A stretch of DNA of 64,000 nt from an uncultured Campylobacter sp. (GTDB lineage: Bacteria; Campylobacterota; Campylobacteria; Campylobacterales; Campylobacteraceae), in NCBI RefSeq assembly GCF_938041645.1, contig NZ_CALIST010000067.1, positions 1 through 64,000 of the forward strand, read 5' to 3'. The translations under genes were made by a program, and so were the position numbers. Positions within the stretch are counted from its first letter, which is position 1; each line of letters begins with the position of its first letter. The notes beneath the pieces are model-generated. The model worked only from the letters and a program-made list of their open reading frames with translations, searched no databases and was not told where the DNA came from. Below are positions 55,731 through 64,000 of this stretch, piece after piece.

Positions 55731-57059
55731 CTAAATTTCATTCTTATCCTTTTTGGTTATTTTGTTTTTTAGCTCTTCAATTTTTATCTTTAATATCTCG
55801 TCGGTTTGAATGAGCTCGTTGATTTTTTTGATATTTTTGCTGATGGCGCTGTGATCTTTTAGATTAAAAAATGCGGCGATTTTTGGCATTGAGTTTTGAG
55901 TTAACTGTTTGGTTAGATATATGCAAATTTGGCGCGCTTCGACGACGTTTTTAGCTCGCGTTTTGCTCTTTAGCTCGCTAGGTTTTACGTTCAGTTCTTT
56001 TGAAATCACCTCTATGACGTGTTCAAGGCTCACGCTTGAATATTTTTGGTGAATTTGATCTTGCAGCGTACTTTTGGTAAATTCTAGCGTGATCTTTGTG
56101 CGAAGTATCGACGAGTAAGCGTTTAGCTTGTTGATTGCGCCCTCAATCTCGCGGATATTATCGCCCATATTTGCGGCGATGTATTCTACGACGTCGTGTG
56201 GAATTCTAACGCGATTTTCCTCGCTCTTTTTATTGATAATGGCGATTTTAGTTTCTAGATTTGGCGGGGTAATGTTTGCTATTATGCCGCTTTCAAATCG
56301 CGTTGTCAGGCGACTTTCAAAGCCTTTTAGGAATTTTGGTGGTAGGTCGTTGGTAAGGACGATTTGGCAGTTTTTGTCTTTCAGCTCGTTAAACGTATAA
56401 AAAAGCTCTTCTTGAGCTTTGTCACGCCCGATTAAAAACTGAATGTCGTCGATGAGTAAAACATCGCAGTTGCGGTATTTTTGTTTAAATTTATCGATTG
56501 AGTTGTTTTTGAGATTAAAAACAAAATCATTAGCAAATTGCTCGCTAGTGACGCAGATGACGGTCTTTCCCTTTTTGATGCAGTAATTTCCGATCGATTG
56601 AAGCAAGTGAGTTTTTCCTAGCCCGCTAGGTCCGTAGATAAAGAGCGGATTAAAGCGAATTCCGGGCTCTTTTGCGACTGTAATAGAGCACTCAAAAGCA
56701 AATTTATTTGAATCGCCGATGATAAAATTTTCAAAATTATAATTTTCGCTTAAAATGGTGCTCTTTGACTTTTCCGAGATGATTTTTACCTTTTCTTTCG
56801 GCGAAATTTTAGCTTTTGAGGTGATTTTGACGATTACGTCGTTAAGTCCAAACTGTTTTTTGATAAGCTCTTTTATCTTAGTGCCGTATTTTGTCTGGGC
56901 ATATTTGGCTATAAACTCGTTAGTTGCGTTATAAATGAAAAATTCCGGGGTCGAGTTTTTATCGTTAAATTTCAAATTTTTAATGTATCTAGAGTATTCG
57001 GTAGGTAAAATTTCCTTCTCTAAATTCGATAAAATTTCTTGTGCTTGCGACGTCGCCAT
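55731..57059 (-). CDS. dnaA: chromosomal replication initiator DnaA
   Basis: 442 aa. Domain I (1-90), a short linker, the AAA+ domain with Walker A GPSGLGKTH, Walker B LLIDDIQFL, sensor I LTNDLPP and the box VII arginine in GFESRLTTRFESG, then domain IV with the DnaA-box binding signature KNVVEARQICIYL and LKDHSAISKNIKKI. Domain II is short, as in other Campylobacter. ATG 57059 has AAGGGA. Flanked on both sides by DnaA-box clusters. Confidence 0.98.
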   Translation of the reverse strand: MATSQAQEILSNLEKEILPTEYSRYIKNLKFNDKNSTPEFFIYNATNEFIAKYAQTKYGTKIKELIKKQFGLNDVIVKITSKAKISPKEKVKIISEKSKSTILSENYNFENFIIGDSNKFAFECSITVAKEPGIRFNPLFIYGPSGLGKTHLLQSIGNYCIKKGKTVICVTSEQFANDFVFNLKNNSIDKFKQKYRNCDVLLIDDIQFLIGRDKAQEELFYTFNELKDKNCQIVLTNDLPPKFLKGFESRLTTRFESGIIANITPPNLETKIAIINKKSEENRVRIPHDVVEYIAANMGDNIREIEGAINKLNAYSSILRTKITLEFTKSTLQDQIHQKYSSVSLEHVIEVISKELNVKPSELKSKTRAKNVVEARQICIYLTKQLTQNSMPKIAAFFNLKDHSAISKNIKKINELIQTDEILKIKIEELKNKITKKDKNEI

Positions 57060-57169
57060 AAAATTCCCTTACAAATTAGATTAAGATTTTAGCTAAATTT
57101 CGCTAAATTTGCGGTAAATTTAAGTTTATTCACTTGTGATTAAGCAGTGAATAAGCGTGAAAGAGGGTT
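57060..57169. other. oriC-like region between dnaA and ruvC (boxes and 10-bp phased AT repeats)
   Basis: Two DnaA boxes in inverted orientation, TTATTCACT (57126-57134) and AGTGAATAA (57146-57154). Next to them are three tandem units AGCTAAATTT, CGCTAAATTT and GCGGTAAATTT (57091-57121) spaced by one helical turn, and a TTAGATTAAGATTTTAG stretch (57076-57092), as expected for an unwinding element with DnaA-trio-like GAT steps. Confidence 0.6.
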
Positions 57170-57649
57170 ATGAAAATTTTAGGAATTGATCCCGGAACTA
57201 GAAATTTAGGCTATGCGATTTTGGAAAAAGACGTGAATAAAATCACTCTCATAGAGGCAGGACTTGTGAAAATGAAGGCCGAAAACGTGCAATTTCAAAT
57301 GACGCAGATGAGTGAGGCGATCGATCAAATTTTCAGTGCTCATGAGATCGATGAGGTCGCGATAGAATCGATGTTTTATGCCTATAATCCGCAGTCTGTT
57401 TTAAAGCTCGCTCAGTTTCGCGGCGCGCTAGCCCTTAAAATTTTACAAATTTTTGGAAATTTTGCCGAATACACGCCGCTTCAGATAAAAAAATCGGTCA
57501 CGGGCAAAGCAAAGGCGGCGAAGGAGCAGGTTGCGTTCATGGTGAAGCGGATCTTGGGGATTAATAAGGAGATTAAGCCGCTTGATATTACGGATGCTAT
57601 AGCTATCGCGCTTACGCATGCAAATGTTATGCGCTTAGCGCCTAAATAG
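57170..57649 (+). CDS. ruvC: Holliday-junction endonuclease RuvC
   Basis: 159 aa. The four catalytic acids are at exactly the canonical numbers: Asp7 ([11 protein letters not shown]), Glu66 (AIESMFY), Asp139 and Asp142 ([11 protein letters not shown]). It resolves four-way junctions as a dimer. ATG 57170 follows GAGGG. Divergent from dnaA, as in C. jejuni. Followed after 8 bp by the nitrilase gene, whose ribosome site lies just behind the ruvC stop. Confidence 0.97.
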   Translation: MKILGIDPGTRNLGYAILEKDVNKITLIEAGLVKMKAENVQFQMTQMSEAIDQIFSAHEIDEVAIESMFYAYNPQSVLKLAQFRGALALKILQIFGNFAEYTPLQIKKSVTGKAKAAKEQVAFMVKRILGINKEIKPLDITDAIAIALTHANVMRLAPK

Positions 57650-57657
57650 GAGGTTTT

Positions 57658-58464
57658 ATGAAAATCGCTATTTTGCAAATGGACGTGAAAATGGCTCAAA
57701 ATTTTGCAGATTGTGAGCAAAATTTTATCCGTGCGCGCGGGCTGATCGATCGCGCGTTAAAACGCGGCGCGGACGTAGCGGTGCTGCCGGAAGCCTTTAA
57801 TACGGGCTTCAATACGGCTAAATTTAAAGAGCTAGCTGATACGAACGCTACTCATACAAAAAAATTTTTAAACGAAATTTCGCGAAAAAGCTGCGCTATT
57901 TTAATAGGCGGATCGATAAGTTCCGAGCGAGATAAAATTTATAATTCCGCTTTCGTTTATCAAAACGGAGCCGAAATTTTACGCTACGACAAGATCCACG
58001 CCTTCTCGCTCGCTCGCGAAAATGAGATCGTAAGTGGCGGCGATAGGTTAGGAATTTGCGAGATAAAATTTCAAAATCGCGCGTTCAAAATCGGCGTCGC
58101 GGTCTGCTACGATCTGCGCTTTTGTGAAATTTTTCGTGCCTTAGCGCTTCGCGGTGCGCAGATTGTTTTTGTGATCGCGCAGTTCGCGCAAAGCCGCATA
58201 GAGCATTTTATCACGCTTGCGAAAGCCCGCGCGATCGAAAATCAAATTTTTATCTGCGCGGTAAACGGCTGCGGCGATACGGGGCAGGGCGAGAGTTTCG
58301 GCGGAAATTCCATGCTGATAAATCCCTACGGCGAGATCGTCGCGCGCCTAGGCAAAAAAGAGGCCGTGAAGATTGCTCGAGCGGATTTAAATGAAATTTT
58401 AAAATTTCGCGCTAAAATGGATCTTTTAAAAGATATGAAACCTGAAATTTATAAGGAGTTTTGA
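57658..58464 (+). CDS. carbon-nitrogen hydrolase (nitrilase superfamily, omega-amidase-like)
   Basis: 268 aa. The catalytic triad is clear: Glu45 (LPEAFNTGF), Lys112 (YDKIHAF) and Cys150 (VAVCYDLRF). The pattern resembles the NIT2/YafV omega-amidase branch, which hydrolyses alpha-ketoglutaramate or similar amides; the exact substrate is not known. ATG 57658 sits behind AGGAGG. The stop overlaps the ATG of the next gene (TGATG), and both may act on amides together. Its leader matches the small RNA at 19.0 kb over 12 nt. Confidence 0.87.
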   Translation: MKIAILQMDVKMAQNFADCEQNFIRARGLIDRALKRGADVAVLPEAFNTGFNTAKFKELADTNATHTKKFLNEISRKSCAILIGGSISSERDKIYNSAFVYQNGAEILRYDKIHAFSLARENEIVSGGDRLGICEIKFQNRAFKIGVAVCYDLRFCEIFRALALRGAQIVFVIAQFAQSRIEHFITLAKARAIENQIFICAVNGCGDTGQGESFGGNSMLINPYGEIVARLGKKEAVKIARADLNEILKFRAKMDLLKDMKPEIYKEF

Positions 58465-58991
58465 TGAAAACTTTGGTATTTGTGATCGATATGCTAAACG
58501 GCTTCGTAAAATTCGGCGCGATGGCCGATCCTAGCATAGCAAAGATCGCTCCTGCGGTGATTAGGCAGATAGAGGCGGCTAAAAATGTGCATTTCATCTG
58601 CGACGCTCACACCGAGCGGGATTTGGAGATGAAGCGCTATCCGGCTCACTGCCTAGTTGGCTCGCCAGAAGCGGAGGTGATCGAGGAGCTCGCACACTTC
58701 GTAAGCGAGCAAAACGTTACTTTTAAGCGTAGCACGAACGGCTTTCATAATTTGGATAAGAAAATTCTGGGCGGCTTCGATCGTTTCGTGATTACGGGCT
58801 GTTGCACCGATATCTGCGTGATGCAGTTTGCGCTTAGCCTGCGCACCTATCTCAACGAAATTGGCGCCGATAAAGACGTCGTCGTTCCGCGAGGTGCGGT
58901 AGCTACCTACGATGCGCCGAACCATGAGCGCGGCTACTACGACGAATGTGCGCTAAGCTTAATGCAAAATGCGGGTATTTTGGTGATTTAA
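58464..58991 (+). CDS. isochorismatase-family cysteine hydrolase (nicotinamidase-like)
   Basis: 175 aa. Triad Asp9 (VIDMLNGF), a Lys near 88 (VTFKRS) and Cys118 (GCCTDICVM). Candidate metal ligands Asp47 and His49 (ICDAHTERD) and His62 resemble those of PncA. Nicotinamide to nicotinate is the leading guess; other amides are possible. The start is the ATG in the TGATG overlap (AAGGAG upstream). Convergent with nhaA across a hairpin. Confidence 0.85.
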   Translation: MKTLVFVIDMLNGFVKFGAMADPSIAKIAPAVIRQIEAAKNVHFICDAHTERDLEMKRYPAHCLVGSPEAEVIEELAHFVSEQNVTFKRSTNGFHNLDKKILGGFDRFVITGCCTDICVMQFALSLRTYLNEIGADKDVVVPRGAVATYDAPNHERGYYDECALSLMQNAGILVI

Positions 58992-59056
58992 GCTGTACTT
59001 AGATTAAACAGAATTTCAAGCTAAATTTTCTAGCTTATAAATTTTAAAATTTAGAG

Positions 59057-59088
59057 CCGCTCTTAAAATTTTGAAATTTTTTGAGCGG
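59057..59088. terminator. hairpin between convergent isochorismatase and nhaA genes
   Basis: CCGCTC/GAGCGG arms (59057-59062, 59083-59088) enclose an inner AAAATTT/AAATTTT pairing, giving a long AT-rich stem. No T-run outside the stem; probable shared terminator structure. Confidence 0.4.
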
Positions 59089-59147
59089 TAGAATTTTCAA
59101 ATTTTGTGTTACTCGTAGAATTTTAAGACTCTAACCCTTTACGGATT

Positions 59148-60311
59148 TTAGCTTTGTTTTACCGCGACTGCTTTTGCGACGAAAAATCCCACTACTCCGG
59201 AAATTATCGAGCCTAAAAATACCGCGAGCTTGTCCGTGTAATGATACATATCGCTGCCGCCGTATGCGAGGCCATCGACGAAAAGCGCCATCGTAAAGCC
59301 GATACCACAGATGATCGCTACTGCGTAAAGCTGCGGCCAGCCTGCGTTTTCAGGCATGTAGGCGATTTTGGCTTTGATTAAGATCCAGCTAAAGGCAAAA
59401 ATTCCGATCTGTTTACCGAAAAATAGCCCTAGCATGATACCCATCGGCACCGGACCGAAAAGGAAGCTAGGACTAATGCCTGCTAGCGAAACGCCTGCGT
59501 TTGTAAAGGCAAAGATCGGCAAGATGAAGAAATTTACTGGGTAAGCTAGGCCGTGCTCCATATCCTTTAGCATAGAGCCCGAGCGGGTCTTAAGCGGGAT
59601 GCAAAAGCCCGCAAGCACTCCCGCGATAGTCGCGTGGATACCGGAGTTTAGTACCATCACCCACAGCACGACGGCCACGATGATAAACGGAAGCTTTTTA
59701 TCGACGCCAAGTCTGCTCATCGCTAGCATTATTGCGACACAGGCAGCTGCGCCGCCTAGATAGATTGCGTTTATGGTAGAGGAATAAAACAAAGCGATGA
59801 TTAAAATTGCACACAGATCGTCCATTATCGCAAGCGTTAGGACAAAAATTTTAAGGCTAGCCGGGATTTTTTTGCCCAAAAGTGCCATAACGCCTACAGC
59901 AAAGGCTATATCTGTCGCCGTCGGGATTGCCCAGCCCTTCATCGCGACGGCATCGCCCCAGTTAATGATCGAAAATATAATCGCTGGCATCATTACTCCG
60001 CCCAGAGCCGCGAAGCTAGGAAGTAAAATTTGAGAGAAATGGCGCAGCTGCCCTTCGATTTTTTCGCGCTTAAGCTCAAGTCCAATGGCAAAGAAAAATA
60101 TCGCCATAAGCACGTCGTTTACTAAAAAATGCATCGATTCGTCAAGTTTCGCAGAACCCACACCTATGGTGAAGCTTAGATGTAAAAATGCTTCGTAATA
60201 TTTCGATAAAAATTCTACGTTTTGAGCGATGATCGCAAGGACTGCGGATAAAAGTAGTATGATTCCCGCGCTACTTTCGCTTGATAAAATTTTCTTAATG
60301 ATATGTTGCAC
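59148..60311 (-). CDS. nhaA: Na+/H+ antiporter NhaA
   Basis: 387-aa inner-membrane antiporter with 12 predicted helices. The essential acids match E. coli NhaA: Asp134 in TATDIAFA and Asp164/Asp165 in IMDDLCAILI. It exports Na+ in exchange for protons, for pH and salt balance. Upstream of the ATG a GGAAG precedes it. Single gene. Confidence 0.95.
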   Translation of the reverse strand: MQHIIKKILSSESSAGIILLLSAVLAIIAQNVEFLSKYYEAFLHLSFTIGVGSAKLDESMHFLVNDVLMAIFFFAIGLELKREKIEGQLRHFSQILLPSFAALGGVMMPAIIFSIINWGDAVAMKGWAIPTATDIAFAVGVMALLGKKIPASLKIFVLTLAIMDDLCAILIIALFYSSTINAIYLGGAAACVAIMLAMSRLGVDKKLPFIIVAVVLWVMVLNSGIHATIAGVLAGFCIPLKTRSGSMLKDMEHGLAYPVNFFILPIFAFTNAGVSLAGISPSFLFGPVPMGIMLGLFFGKQIGIFAFSWILIKAKIAYMPENAGWPQLYAVAIICGIGFTMALFVDGLAYGGSDMYHYTDKLAVFLGSIISGVVGFFVAKAVAVKQS

Positions 60312-60376
60312 ATGCTTCCTTTAAAAATTTTGCCTTAATTTTATGCAAATTTTAATTAAATTTTTATCAAAACGGG

Positions 60377-60817
60377 CTAGTTGCTCGGTAAATTCGGCAT
60401 TATTAGCATTGCATAAAGTATTATAAACATTATGATCGTAGGGCCTTCGTTGATCGCACGGAAGTATTTTCCGCTCCTGTGACACTCGTTTTTTTCAAAT
60501 TTATACATATAATAATACAGCCACAAATGATAACAGATTAGCAAAACTCCGGCTAGTAATTTTATATGAAAATATCCCATTTTCATAAGCCCCGGATTTA
60601 AAATGATAAGCATCACGCCGCTAAAAACCGTCACCGCCATTGCTATCCAGCCGATCGCGTGATAGAGCATCCGCTCCATCTTTTTAACGACCTTTACGAA
60701 ATCCGGCTTGTCTAAATTTTCAGCGTGATATACATACAGACGTGGCATGTAAAACAGCATCGCCATCCATGAAATAAAGCCCGCAAAATGGACAAATTTA
60801 AACCAATAGTAACTCAT
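60377..60817 (-). CDS. hemJ: protoporphyrinogen IX oxidase HemJ
   Basis: 146 aa with four membrane helices. YYWFKFVHFAGFISWMAMLFYMPRL at the start carries the conserved His10, and later KLLAGVLLICYH and the C-terminal N-E-x-P segment match HemJ (UPF0093). It performs the penultimate haem step, feeding the haem needed by the cytochromes in this window. 10 bp downstream of the TM2/SHOCT gene; co-transcribed with it and lspA. Confidence 0.92.
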   Translation of the reverse strand: MSYYWFKFVHFAGFISWMAMLFYMPRLYVYHAENLDKPDFVKVVKKMERMLYHAIGWIAMAVTVFSGVMLIILNPGLMKMGYFHIKLLAGVLLICYHLWLYYYMYKFEKNECHRSGKYFRAINEGPTIIMFIILYAMLIMPNLPSN

Positions 60818-60827
60818 TTTAGCCTCC

Positions 60828-61220
60828 TTAATCTCTCATTAAAATTTCTTTTCGAGCTTCGAATTCCTCTTTAGAAATCGCGCCTTTTTGATACAGCTCA
60901 AAGAGCGCATCGACTTTTTTTAGACGCCCCTCGTAGTCGTCTTCCTCCGTCTCACTTACAAAAGCATTTAAATCTTCCACCCAAATTCCTACGAAAAATA
61001 TATCCAGCAAAATCCAAATTCCCCAAATCGCCCAAAACAAAAAGCCCACTAAAAACCACAGCGTAAAACTTCCCAGCCAAAATAGCGCGATTTGAGCAAA
61101 TCCGCTGATAAATTTGCCGCAATAAATTCTATGCAGTCCGCCACCGATCGGCATAGCTGCGACCCACGAAAACGCACCTAAAAACCAAAGCGCGTAAGCG
61201 ATGTAATTATTTCTCTTCAT
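60828..61220 (-). CDS. TM2 membrane protein with C-terminal SHOCT-like motif
   Basis: 130 aa. Two or three membrane segments with a TM2-type GGGLHRIYCGKFISGFAQ loop are followed by a short acidic linker and a SHOCT-like helix pair: LFELYQKGAISKEEFEARKE. The gene begins inside the last 14 bases of lspA (AAGGAG upstream), indicating translational coupling. Role unknown. Confidence 0.82.
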   Translation of the reverse strand: MKRNNYIAYALWFLGAFSWVAAMPIGGGLHRIYCGKFISGFAQIALFWLGSFTLWFLVGFLFWAIWGIWILLDIFFVGIWVEDLNAFVSETEEDDYEGRLKKVDALFELYQKGAISKEEFEARKEILMRD

Positions 61221-61668
61221 TTTTCTCCTTTTTTGCGGTGCGTAAGCCCTGAAAAATAAAAATCACGACAGCCAGATCTATCATCACGTCGGCGAAATTA
61301 AACACCGCGAACTCAAACCACTTATGCCATGCGACGTAATCGACCACGCCGCCGCGAATGAAGCGATCAAGTAAATTTGAGCAGCCTCCCGCGAGCATCA
61401 GCGCAAACGGCGCCCAGTGCTCGCAAAAAAGCTTTTTATGACAAAATACATACGCCGCAAGCGCCGAGATCAGCGCGATCTGGATAAATTTTAAATTTTC
61501 GCCCAAAAAGGCAAACATCGAAAACGCAACGCCGCGATTAAGCGTAAGCTCTAGCGAAAAAAACTCTCCTTGCCACGAAAAGCCGTTTAAAAACAGAAGT
61601 TTGATCGCTTGATCGATCGCAAAGATCGCCGCAAAAAGCAGGATAAATTTAATACAGGTCTTAGCCAT
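61207..61668 (-). CDS. lspA: lipoprotein signal peptidase (SPase II)
   Basis: 153-aa aspartyl peptidase with four membrane helices that removes signal peptides from prolipoproteins such as CjaA and the M48 protease above. The catalytic dyad is Asp110 (GGVVDYV) and Asp127 (FNFADVMID), with the conserved NRGVAFS segment at 44-50. It starts about 100 bp downstream of glmM on the same strand. Confidence 0.95.
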   Translation of the reverse strand: MAKTCIKFILLFAAIFAIDQAIKLLFLNGFSWQGEFFSLELTLNRGVAFSMFAFLGENLKFIQIALISALAAYVFCHKKLFCEHWAPFALMLAGGCSNLLDRFIRGGVVDYVAWHKWFEFAVFNFADVMIDLAVVIFIFQGLRTAKKEKNEEK

Positions 61669-61766
61669 CTCGCAGCCTAAATTTAAATATGTAAAGCCTG
61701 CATTTTTTGTCCGCGCCTTTTGTATCGAGCCATGAGCTTGCCGCGCCGTAAAATTTTATAAAATCG

Positions 61767-63107
61767 CTATTCATTTAGGGCTTTGGCAAAAAATTTCTCG
61801 ACCTCGTCCATTCGCTTTTGCAGCAGTTTTTCGTTTTTGCCCTCGATTAAGAGGCGGATAACGTTTTCGGTGCCGGAGTAGCGGAAGAGTGAGCGGATTT
61901 TGTCCGCTTTAAGGCTTGCTTCAAGCTCCTTTAGCCCTTTTAATTTTTCAAGCGGCTTTTTATCCGCGATCTTTAAATTTCGTAAAATTTGAGGATACGG
62001 CTTAATCATCCCCGAAAATTCGCTTGCCTTCTTTTTCATATCCAGCATGCAGGCGGCGAATTGCAGCGCGCTTGCGATGCCGTCGCCCGTTTTAGCGTAA
62101 TCGCCGAAGATCACGTGCCCGCTCTGCTCGCCGCCGAAATTTGCGCCTAGTTCATGCATCGTCTCAAGTACGAATTTATCGCCTACATTGCAGCGATGAA
62201 GCGCGATGTCGTGTTTAGCTAAAAAATCCTCCAGCGCAGAATTACTCATCACTGTGGCTACCATTTTATTGCCTGCTAAGCGATTTTTTCCTTTCAAATA
62301 GACCGCTAAAATTCCAAGTAGCGCGTCGCCGTGGATGATCTCGCCGTTTTCGTCCACGACTACGAGCCTATCAGCATCCCCGTCGAAGGCAAAGCCGACA
62401 TCGGCGCGTAATCTTTTGACCTCCGAGGCTAAATTTTGCGGGCTTAGTGCGCCGCAAGCATCATTAATATTTTTGCCGTTAGGCTCGTCGCCGATGACGA
62501 TCGTTTCGGCTCCCAGTTCATTAAATACGGTAGGTGCGACCCTGTAGCTTGCTCCGTTTGCGCAATCAAGCACCACGCGAAGCCCGTGTAGCGTCTTTTG
62601 CTTCGGGAAGGAATTTTTAATATGCACGATGTATCTGCCGATGACGTCGTCCACGCGCTTTGCAGCGCCTATTTGCATCATTTTGGTGCGCGCTTCGGCG
62701 ATTAGATCGTCGCTGAAATAAATTTTTTCGATCTGCGCTTCCTCTTTTTCGTCGAGTTTGAAGCCCTCGCTGTTGAAAAATTTAATGCCGTTGTCGTAGT
62801 ATGGATTGTGGCTCGCGCTTATCATGATGCCTGCATCGCAGCGCATATCCTCCGTAAGAAAGGCAATCGCAGGAGTAGGCATCGGTCCGATCTGGCGGAC
62901 GTTGTAGCCCACCGAGGTAAGGCCTGCTACGATCGCTGTTTCTATCATATAGCCGCTTCTGCGGGTGTCTTTGCCGACTAAGATCATATTCGTAACGGAA
63001 TTTTTCCTAAAGTAAATCCCCGCCGCCATTGCTACGCGCATTGCAAGCTCGGCGGTTAGAAATTCTCCCGCTTTACCGCGTACGCCGTCCGTTCCGAAAA
63101 GTTTCAT
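61767..63107 (-). CDS. glmM: phosphoglucosamine mutase
   Basis: 446 aa. Converts glucosamine-6-P to glucosamine-1-P for peptidoglycan and LPS. The phosphoserine is Ser99 in [16 protein letters not shown]. The metal-binding loop DGDADRL, the GEQSGH sugar loop and [11 protein letters not shown] phosphate loop are all intact. Start ATG 63107 with AAGGA; the two extra upstream codons (TTG ATA) are not needed. Usual partner of lspA in Campylobacter. Confidence 0.97.
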   Translation of the reverse strand: MKLFGTDGVRGKAGEFLTAELAMRVAMAAGIYFRKNSVTNMILVGKDTRRSGYMIETAIVAGLTSVGYNVRQIGPMPTPAIAFLTEDMRCDAGIMISASHNPYYDNGIKFFNSEGFKLDEKEEAQIEKIYFSDDLIAEARTKMMQIGAAKRVDDVIGRYIVHIKNSFPKQKTLHGLRVVLDCANGASYRVAPTVFNELGAETIVIGDEPNGKNINDACGALSPQNLASEVKRLRADVGFAFDGDADRLVVVDENGEIIHGDALLGILAVYLKGKNRLAGNKMVATVMSNSALEDFLAKHDIALHRCNVGDKFVLETMHELGANFGGEQSGHVIFGDYAKTGDGIASALQFAACMLDMKKKASEFSGMIKPYPQILRNLKIADKKPLEKLKGLKELEASLKADKIRSLFRYSGTENVIRLLIEGKNEKLLQKRMDEVEKFFAKALNE

Positions 63108-63221
63108 TATCAAATCCTTATATAAAAATCGGGAAATTCTACCAAAAAAAGTTTAATCTACATAAATTTAAACTATATTTAAATTTTACTTAAATTAAGC
63201 GTCGATTAAATATTTTTTACG

Positions 63222-63227
63222 TATAAT
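63222..63227 (+). promoter_or_regulatory. -10 box of rpsT
   Basis: ACGTATAATCGC, 33 bp before the rpsT ATG, preceded by a T-rich stretch typical of strong Campylobacter promoters. Confidence 0.6.
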
Positions 63228-63259
63228 CGCAGGTTCAAATTTAACCGAAAAGGAACATT

Positions 63260-63532
63260 ATGGCAAATCACAAATCCGCCGAAAAACGCGCGAGACAAAC
63301 CATAAAAAGAACGGAGCGAAATAGATTTTATCGCACCAGAGTAAAAAATATCACAAAAGCCGTAAGAGAGGCGGTCGAGAGCAAGGATCTAGACGCAGCG
63401 ACTCAGGCTCTAAAAACGGCTAATGAAAGCTTTCACAGCTTCGTAAGCAGGGGCTTTTTGAAAAAACAGACCGCGAGCAGAAAAGTAAGCCGCCTAGCCA
63501 AACTCGTAAATTCTTTAAAAACCGCCGCGTAA
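63260..63532 (+). CDS. rpsT: 30S ribosomal protein S20
   Basis: 90 aa, very basic and helical. [13 protein letters not shown] at the start and the C-terminal [17 protein letters not shown] ending (here [13 protein letters not shown]) match S20. It is an early 16S-binding protein at the foot of the small subunit. AAAAGGA lies before the ATG. Followed closely by prfA, as in other Campylobacter. Confidence 0.96.
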   Translation: MANHKSAEKRARQTIKRTERNRFYRTRVKNITKAVREAVESKDLDAATQALKTANESFHSFVSRGFLKKQTASRKVSRLAKLVNSLKTAA

Positions 63533-63556
63533 GCGCTACTTACGCATAAAATTTAA

Positions 63557-64000
63557 ATGCTAGCCGATAAACTAAAGCCTTTTTTGGATCGCTACGACGA
63601 GCTTTCGCGCATGCTTAGCGATCCCGCAGTTACCGCAGATATCGCTAATATGACAGCGCTATCTAAGGAGCAGCGCAGTATCGAGCCGATCAAAGAGGCG
63701 GCTAGCGAGTATCTTAAAATTTTAAATCAGATCGAAGAGAACAAAGCTCTGCTAAGCGATGCCGATCTCGGCGAGCTAGCCAAAGAGGAGCTTAAAAGCT
63801 TAGAGATGCAAAAGCCGCAGCTCGAAGAAAAAATCAAAATTTTACTGCTTCCGAAAGACCCTAACGACGATAAGAATATCTTTCTTGAGATTCGCGCCGG
63901 TACGGGCGGCGACGAAGCGGCGCTGTTTGCGGGAGATCTGCTCGGCGCGTATCTGCGCTATGCCGATCTTCGCGGTTATAAATGCGAGATCGTAAGCACT
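63557..64000 (+). CDS. prfA: peptide chain release factor 1, 5' part
   Basis: The first 148 residues of RF1, cut by the window end. ATG 63557 begins [20 protein letters not shown]. The N-terminal helical domain is followed by the start of the domain with [18 protein letters not shown]; the codon-recognition PxT and the GGQ loop lie beyond the end. Recognises UAA and UAG. No strong ribosome site (AAATTTAA upstream), so coupling to rpsT transcripts is likely. Confidence 0.93.
   Translation, partial: MLADKLKPFLDRYDELSRMLSDPAVTADIANMTALSKEQRSIEPIKEAASEYLKILNQIEENKALLSDADLGELAKEELKSLEMQKPQLEEKIKILLLPKDPNDDKNIFLEIRAGTGGDEAALFAGDLLGAYLRYADLRGYKCEIVST

Overview
This 64-kb window is chromosomal DNA from a Campylobacter-type epsilonproteobacterium. 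The evidence is the ruvC/dnaA divergent pair followed by dnaN and gyrB, a CjaA-type cysteine receptor, TorA-like S/N-oxide reductases each paired with a monohaem cytochrome, and moaC followed by DUF493. Base composition is mixed, with a GC-rich codon preference unlike C. jejuni, which points to one of the higher-GC oral species. C. gracilis is my best guess, but this is inference. I see no tRNA, rRNA, insertion sequence, prophage or CRISPR array.

Layout. 1-5 kb: end of a nucleoside-phosphorylase-like gene, rlmN, an RluA-type pseudouridine synthase with a large insert, and purB. 5-13 kb: an outer-membrane barrel, a DASS anion/Na+ symporter, a complete amino-acid (probably cysteine) ABC importer ending in cjaA, and a DUF4299-like gene. 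13-18.5 kb: DUF3137, a MalY/PatB C-S lyase with DUF3737, a His-tailed periplasmic protein, and a YegP/EF-hand pair. 19-27 kb: a candidate small RNA, moaC-DUF493-helical protein, an M48 lipoprotein protease, a CNNM/CorC protein and fumC. 28-42 kb: respiratory accessory region with two paralogous molybdopterin S/N-oxide reductase cassettes. The first is led by a DsbI-like protein that has lost its CxxC. The second is divergent from a Crp/Fnr regulator across a 5-4-5 palindrome placed at -41.5. Between them lie hutX, a frameshifted DUF805 gene, a TM2 protein, tpx and a SUKH protein. 42-46.6 kb: ankyrin lipoprotein, tandem orphan solute receptors and an HAD phosphatase. 46.7-64 kb: typA, the SRP RNA gene, an HD protein-queF-degenerate GGDEF/EAL-gyrB-dnaN-dnaA block with a probable bipartite oriC around dnaA, then ruvC, nitrilase, isochorismatase, nhaA, hemJ, lspA, glmM, rpsT and the start of prfA.

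How it fits together. moaC helps make the molybdenum cofactor for the two Tat-exported reductases. Their cytochromes feed electrons in the periplasm, while fumC supplies fumarate metabolism. The cysteine importer, the C-S lyase and the orphan receptors suit an amino-acid-fuelled, oxygen-limited lifestyle. Intergenic regions are long and crowded with AAATTT/GAATTT/GAATTC-type hexamers (RAATTY), and several conserved proteins carry low-complexity inserts. The most interesting leads are the anti-Shine-Dalgarno small RNA at 19.0 kb, the Crp/Fnr palindrome at 41.0 kb, the CxxC-less DsbI at 31.4 kb and the RAATTY clusters.
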